In this document: piece by piece, positions 61,487-64,000 of the stretch
How the letters are laid out: every line of letters starts with the position of its first letter
How positions within the stretch are numbered: position 1 is the first letter of the stretch
DNA from: Thermoplasmatota archaeon
GTDB taxonomy: Archaea > Thermoplasmatota > Thermoplasmata > Thermoplasmatales > Thermoplasmataceae
Direction of reading: 5' to 3'
Assembly: GCA_023487205.1 (NCBI GenBank)
Contig: JAMDBT010000051.1
Location: 17,203 to 81,202 of the forward strand
DNA length: 64,000 nucleotides
Notes under the pieces: generated by a model
Seen by the model: the letters and a program-made list of their open reading frames with translations, nothing else
What the model was told of the DNA's origin: nothing
Databases searched by the model: none
Program-made: the position numbers and the translations under genes

Positions 61487-62179
61487 TTACCTTCGGTCTT
61501 CCAGCCTAGTGAATGGCATCCCTTCTTCCTCTGGTGTTTCTTCTTCAAGTTCAAACTGTCTCAACTTCTTTCTCCCCGTATCCTGTGAGAGGTGCAAGGT
61601 AGGGGCATCCCTTGTCTTCCTGTAAATTTCGATATCCGCGCTTTTGCTATGCCTGAGTCCAAGGTGCTCTTCTGCAACCTTTAGCGAAGAAACGTTTCCA
61701 CCAACGTAGCTGAACAGCAAGAGCGTCATTATTGAACTTGGCAGTACAATAGCAAACATCATGATCAGGCCATACGTGGTCTGGATGTCTCTTCCAATGT
61801 TGGAAACGGCTGCCAGGTTAGACGATGACAGCGCTACTACCCCCTGGCTAAGGTACAAGGCTGCCCATCCTAGCGGACCACTCTTGAATGGGAGCAAGGC
61901 AAAAGTAAACAGGACCACGAGTGCGACCGTGACGAGCCCGGCCTGGAGTGCTTTATAGGAGTCTCCTGCCCGCCTGCCTGAAATGTATCCTGCAACCGCG
62001 GGACCAAGTATCGGTATCCACCAGAGGCTGAACGTGAGGAAAATAGAATAGAACAGACCCTTCCTGTAAGAATACAATGAGGCCATGGACTTAGATTCTT
62101 TCTCTCCTCTTCTTCTTACGAGGAAGTTTGCAACCGTATTCCTAAACGATTCTCTGACAGGCATCCTACTGGTCATCAT
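61487..62179 (-). CDS. hypothetical membrane protein with DUF-like four-helix core
   Basis: A 230-residue protein. Helices begin at about residue 43 (FYSIFLTFSLWWIPILGPAVAG), with the segment IPILGPAVAGYISGRRAGD that recurs in archaeal small membrane proteins of unknown function. Further helices are LVTVALVVLFTFALLPF, LYLSQGVVALSSSNLAA and LIMMFAIVLPSSIMTLLLF. The 60-residue C-terminal tail is charged and cytoplasmic. Function unknown. Confidence 0.7.
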   Translation of the reverse strand: MMTSRMPVRESFRNTVANFLVRRRGEKESKSMASLYSYRKGLFYSIFLTFSLWWIPILGPAVAGYISGRRAGDSYKALQAGLVTVALVVLFTFALLPFKSGPLGWAALYLSQGVVALSSSNLAAVSNIGRDIQTTYGLIMMFAIVLPSSIMTLLLFSYVGGNVSSLKVAEEHLGLRHSKSADIEIYRKTRDAPTLHLSQDTGRKKLRQFELEEETPEEEGMPFTRLEDRR

Positions 62180-62262
62180 GGCATGTCAGACAATATATAT
62201 ACAACACAATACTTAAACTTATCCCATATTTCACACGTTTACCACCATATATGTCAGTACTC

Positions 62263-63537
62263 TCATGCCCCATACTTTTCTGTGATGTCCGACACACTGA
62301 GCAGATACTGCATGAGGTCTCCGCTGAGGATCCTCAGGCTGCCGCGGGAACATGAAACCTCGTCGAAGCGTTTGGCACAATCCTTCCTGCCATTTTCTGT
62401 GTATATCAGTATCGGGACCGGATCTCCTGAATGATCTCCATACTCCGCAGGAGTACTGTGGTCGCCAGTTATGGAAATAACAACCCGGTGTCCCAGTGAA
62501 ACCAGTTGCCTGTATGCCGAGTCTGCACGCTCGATCACGTCGCGCTTGGCCAGTGGGTTTCCGTCATGTCCTGCAATGTCCGGCCCCTTCAAGTTTACAA
62601 TTACAAAATCGTGGTTATCCAGGGATTTAACGGCTGAAGAAATCTTTGACTCATAATCTGAGTCGAGCCTTCCCGTGACGCCTTTAGCGTGAATTATGTC
62701 CATTCCCATGAGTTTGCATATTCCAGATATCATTGGAATGCCGGCAACACACGCAGCCCTGAGTCCGTACTTCGACTGGAAATCCTGGAGGTCCGGAGCC
62801 ATGCCTGCCCCCCTGATGAGCAGTTCGTTCGCAGGTAGTTTGCCGTTGGAAACCCGGTCCCTGTTGAACGGATGATCGTCGAGTATCTTCCTTATCCGTT
62901 CCAGATACTGGTTCAGGACGTTAGCAGTCCTCTTCGCACTATCAACAGTTGCCGTAATATCTAATGGAGGCTTTCCCGCTTCGTGGGGATCGGAATCGGA
63001 AACCCTGCTGGACAGATGATCGCCGTGCATGACAAGGGCGGCTCGGTGCTCAACTCCTGGCTTAACTTCAAACGTGACTCCTCCCACATTTAGCGAAATC
63101 GCCCTGCACAACTCATCCGTGCTTTCCTGGATCCTCCCTGCCCTGCGATCCGATATAAAGCCACTGTCGGCCCTGGTGGCAAAATTAGCCCTGAACGCGA
63201 CGTCCCCTTTGGAAACATCCATTCCCAGACCCATGGCTTCAAACGGACCCCGTCCGGTATAAACAACCCTGGGATCGTACCCAAGAATTGAAAGGTGCGA
63301 AGTATCTGACCCGGCTCTTATGCCCTGGGACACGGGATACATCAACCCTCCAATGCCGTTCCTGACAAGGAAATTCATGTTCGGCCTGTAAGCAGCCTGC
63401 AATGACGTCCTGCCCCCGAGCAGCCCAGAGGGACGCCCCCCAAGACCGTCCATAATGATGAGAAGGATCTTCTTCACACCTTCATGATGCAAACGGTTTG
63501 CATAAATCATTTCCAGTCCTGATGGCAATAGATTCAC
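62263..63537 (-). CDS. apgM: archaeal 2,3-bisphosphoglycerate-independent phosphoglycerate mutase
   Basis: A 424-residue ApgM of the alkaline-phosphatase superfamily. KILLIIMDGLGGRPSGLLGG is the first metal motif, AGSDTSHLSILGYDPR contains the nucleophilic Ser, and late blocks GPDIAGHDGNPLAKRD and VISITGDHSTPAEYGDHSGD supply the remaining metal ligands. It interconverts 3- and 2-phosphoglycerate in lower glycolysis/gluconeogenesis. The first 15 residues before KKILLI are not conserved; the start at ATG 63537 is preferred but uncertain. Confidence 0.93.
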   Translation of the reverse strand: MNLLPSGLEMIYANRLHHEGVKKILLIIMDGLGGRPSGLLGGRTSLQAAYRPNMNFLVRNGIGGLMYPVSQGIRAGSDTSHLSILGYDPRVVYTGRGPFEAMGLGMDVSKGDVAFRANFATRADSGFISDRRAGRIQESTDELCRAISLNVGGVTFEVKPGVEHRAALVMHGDHLSSRVSDSDPHEAGKPPLDITATVDSAKRTANVLNQYLERIRKILDDHPFNRDRVSNGKLPANELLIRGAGMAPDLQDFQSKYGLRAACVAGIPMISGICKLMGMDIIHAKGVTGRLDSDYESKISSAVKSLDNHDFVIVNLKGPDIAGHDGNPLAKRDVIERADSAYRQLVSLGHRVVISITGDHSTPAEYGDHSGDPVPILIYTENGRKDCAKRFDEVSCSRGSLRILSGDLMQYLLSVSDITEKYGA

Positions 63538-63654
63538 TCTTGCGGAGTGTGAACTGGTTACCTTTGATGCAAATATTCATTAACGCAATTCAGGTAGCTT
63601 CGGCTCATATGACGTTAACGGACACACACACAATCCTAGGGAGGCATTCTGCAT

Positions 63655-63993
63655 ATGCCTAGTTTCAAGAGACCCTGCAGATATTGTTCTAAGCTGGTTA
63701 TGCCGGAGGATCTGGCGTGTCCTTATTGTGGGAAGGAAGATCCACTGGTTGCGAGATGCCCCAATTGCAGGGAAAACATCCAGCGCGACTATGTGAAGTG
63801 CCCATCGTGCGCGCAGCCGCTGTGGATTTCATGCATAAAGTGTTCCAAACGCACATTTTTCGATGTTTACTGCGATGCTTGCGGCCAGAAACAGGAAATC
63901 GAGTGCAAGAAGTGTCATACGGTTCAAATACCTCTTCGCGAGAAATGCGTGAAATGCAAGAAGGAACTGCCATTGGTCGTCAAGCCCGCATGA
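63655..63993 (+). CDS. zinc-ribbon repeat protein with eight CxxC pairs
   Basis: A 112-residue protein made almost wholly of zinc knuckles: CRYC, CPYC, CPNC, CPSC, CIKC, CDAC, CKKC and CVKC, 16 cysteines in order, which would build four tandem zinc ribbons. No other domain or membrane segment. Proteins of this kind act as binding modules for nucleic acid or protein partners. It starts 118 bases from the divergent apgM. Function unknown. Confidence 0.8.
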   Translation: MPSFKRPCRYCSKLVMPEDLACPYCGKEDPLVARCPNCRENIQRDYVKCPSCAQPLWISCIKCSKRTFFDVYCDACGQKQEIECKKCHTVQIPLREKCVKCKKELPLVVKPA

Positions 63994-64000
63994 GGACGCA

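Overview
The window looks like a chromosome segment of a wall-less thermoacidophilic archaeon of the class Thermoplasmata (Thermoplasmatales or a near relative). The evidence is archaeal information-processing genes (RNA polymerase subunit L, KEOPS Pcc1, prefoldin beta, aTrm56, tRNA-G10 methylase, Elp3, a long archaeal SRP RNA), archaeal metabolic enzyme forms (RibC, RibL, ApgM, MptA) and TATA boxes 23-31 bases upstream of many starts, which implies mostly leaderless mRNAs. A succinate dehydrogenase and a Rieske/cytochrome b pair indicate aerobic respiration. The species cannot be fixed from the sequence alone.

Layout. 1-6.4 kb: truncated sulfide:quinone-reductase-like flavoprotein, zinc-ribbon membrane protein, two decayed genes (YcaQ-type DNA glycosylase and DUF488), an APC permease and a secreted lysozyme-like/SH3b/LysM protein. 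6.4-12.2 kb: tRNA-Arg, pcc1-pfdB-mptA, the riboflavin/FAD operon ribB-ribL-ribC-ribH, a GNAT acetyltransferase, an HD hydrolase and the SRP RNA. 12.3-25.2 kb: histidine phosphatase, MFS transporter, penicillin-acylase-family protein with a small membrane partner, elp3, a HisA-like protein, pyrD-pyrK and a large ATPase-TPR protein. 25.4-29.9 kb, between tRNA-Arg(TCG) and tRNA-Asn: an accessory-looking stretch with vapB, a frame-interrupted vapC, an aryl/acyl-CoA ligase, an SDR and gene debris. 29.9-36.3 kb: Trm56-HD fusion, regulators, NicO-like transporter, tRNA-G10 methylase, rpoL and an ABC exporter with a repeated promoter motif. 36.4-42.7 kb: membrane protein, phospholipase-C-like phosphoesterase and lipid kinase; lysine/saccharopine-dehydrogenase-like enzyme; hsp20 with an HTH regulator; PfkB kinase. 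42.7-50.2 kb: sdhABCD, DedA, dCMP deaminase, glycosyltransferase and GT-C-like protein. 50.2-64 kb: decayed uracil-DNA glycosylase, HAD hydrolase, tRNA-Val, Rieske/cytochrome b/crotonase-like operon, DUF92, pdxS, TauE-DUF1634, a TnpB C-terminus/omega-RNA scar, GltD-like oxidoreductase, serS, apgM and an eight-CxxC zinc protein.

The most interesting items are the secreted bacterial-style peptidoglycan-hydrolase-like protein in an organism expected to lack a wall; an orphan TnpB C-terminus with its omega-RNA-like hairpin between two genes; a VapC toxin whose catalytic frame is split at a run of six A; and the finding that several intergenic gaps hold decayed genes, two of them DNA glycosylases. 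There is no CRISPR array and no intact transposon.
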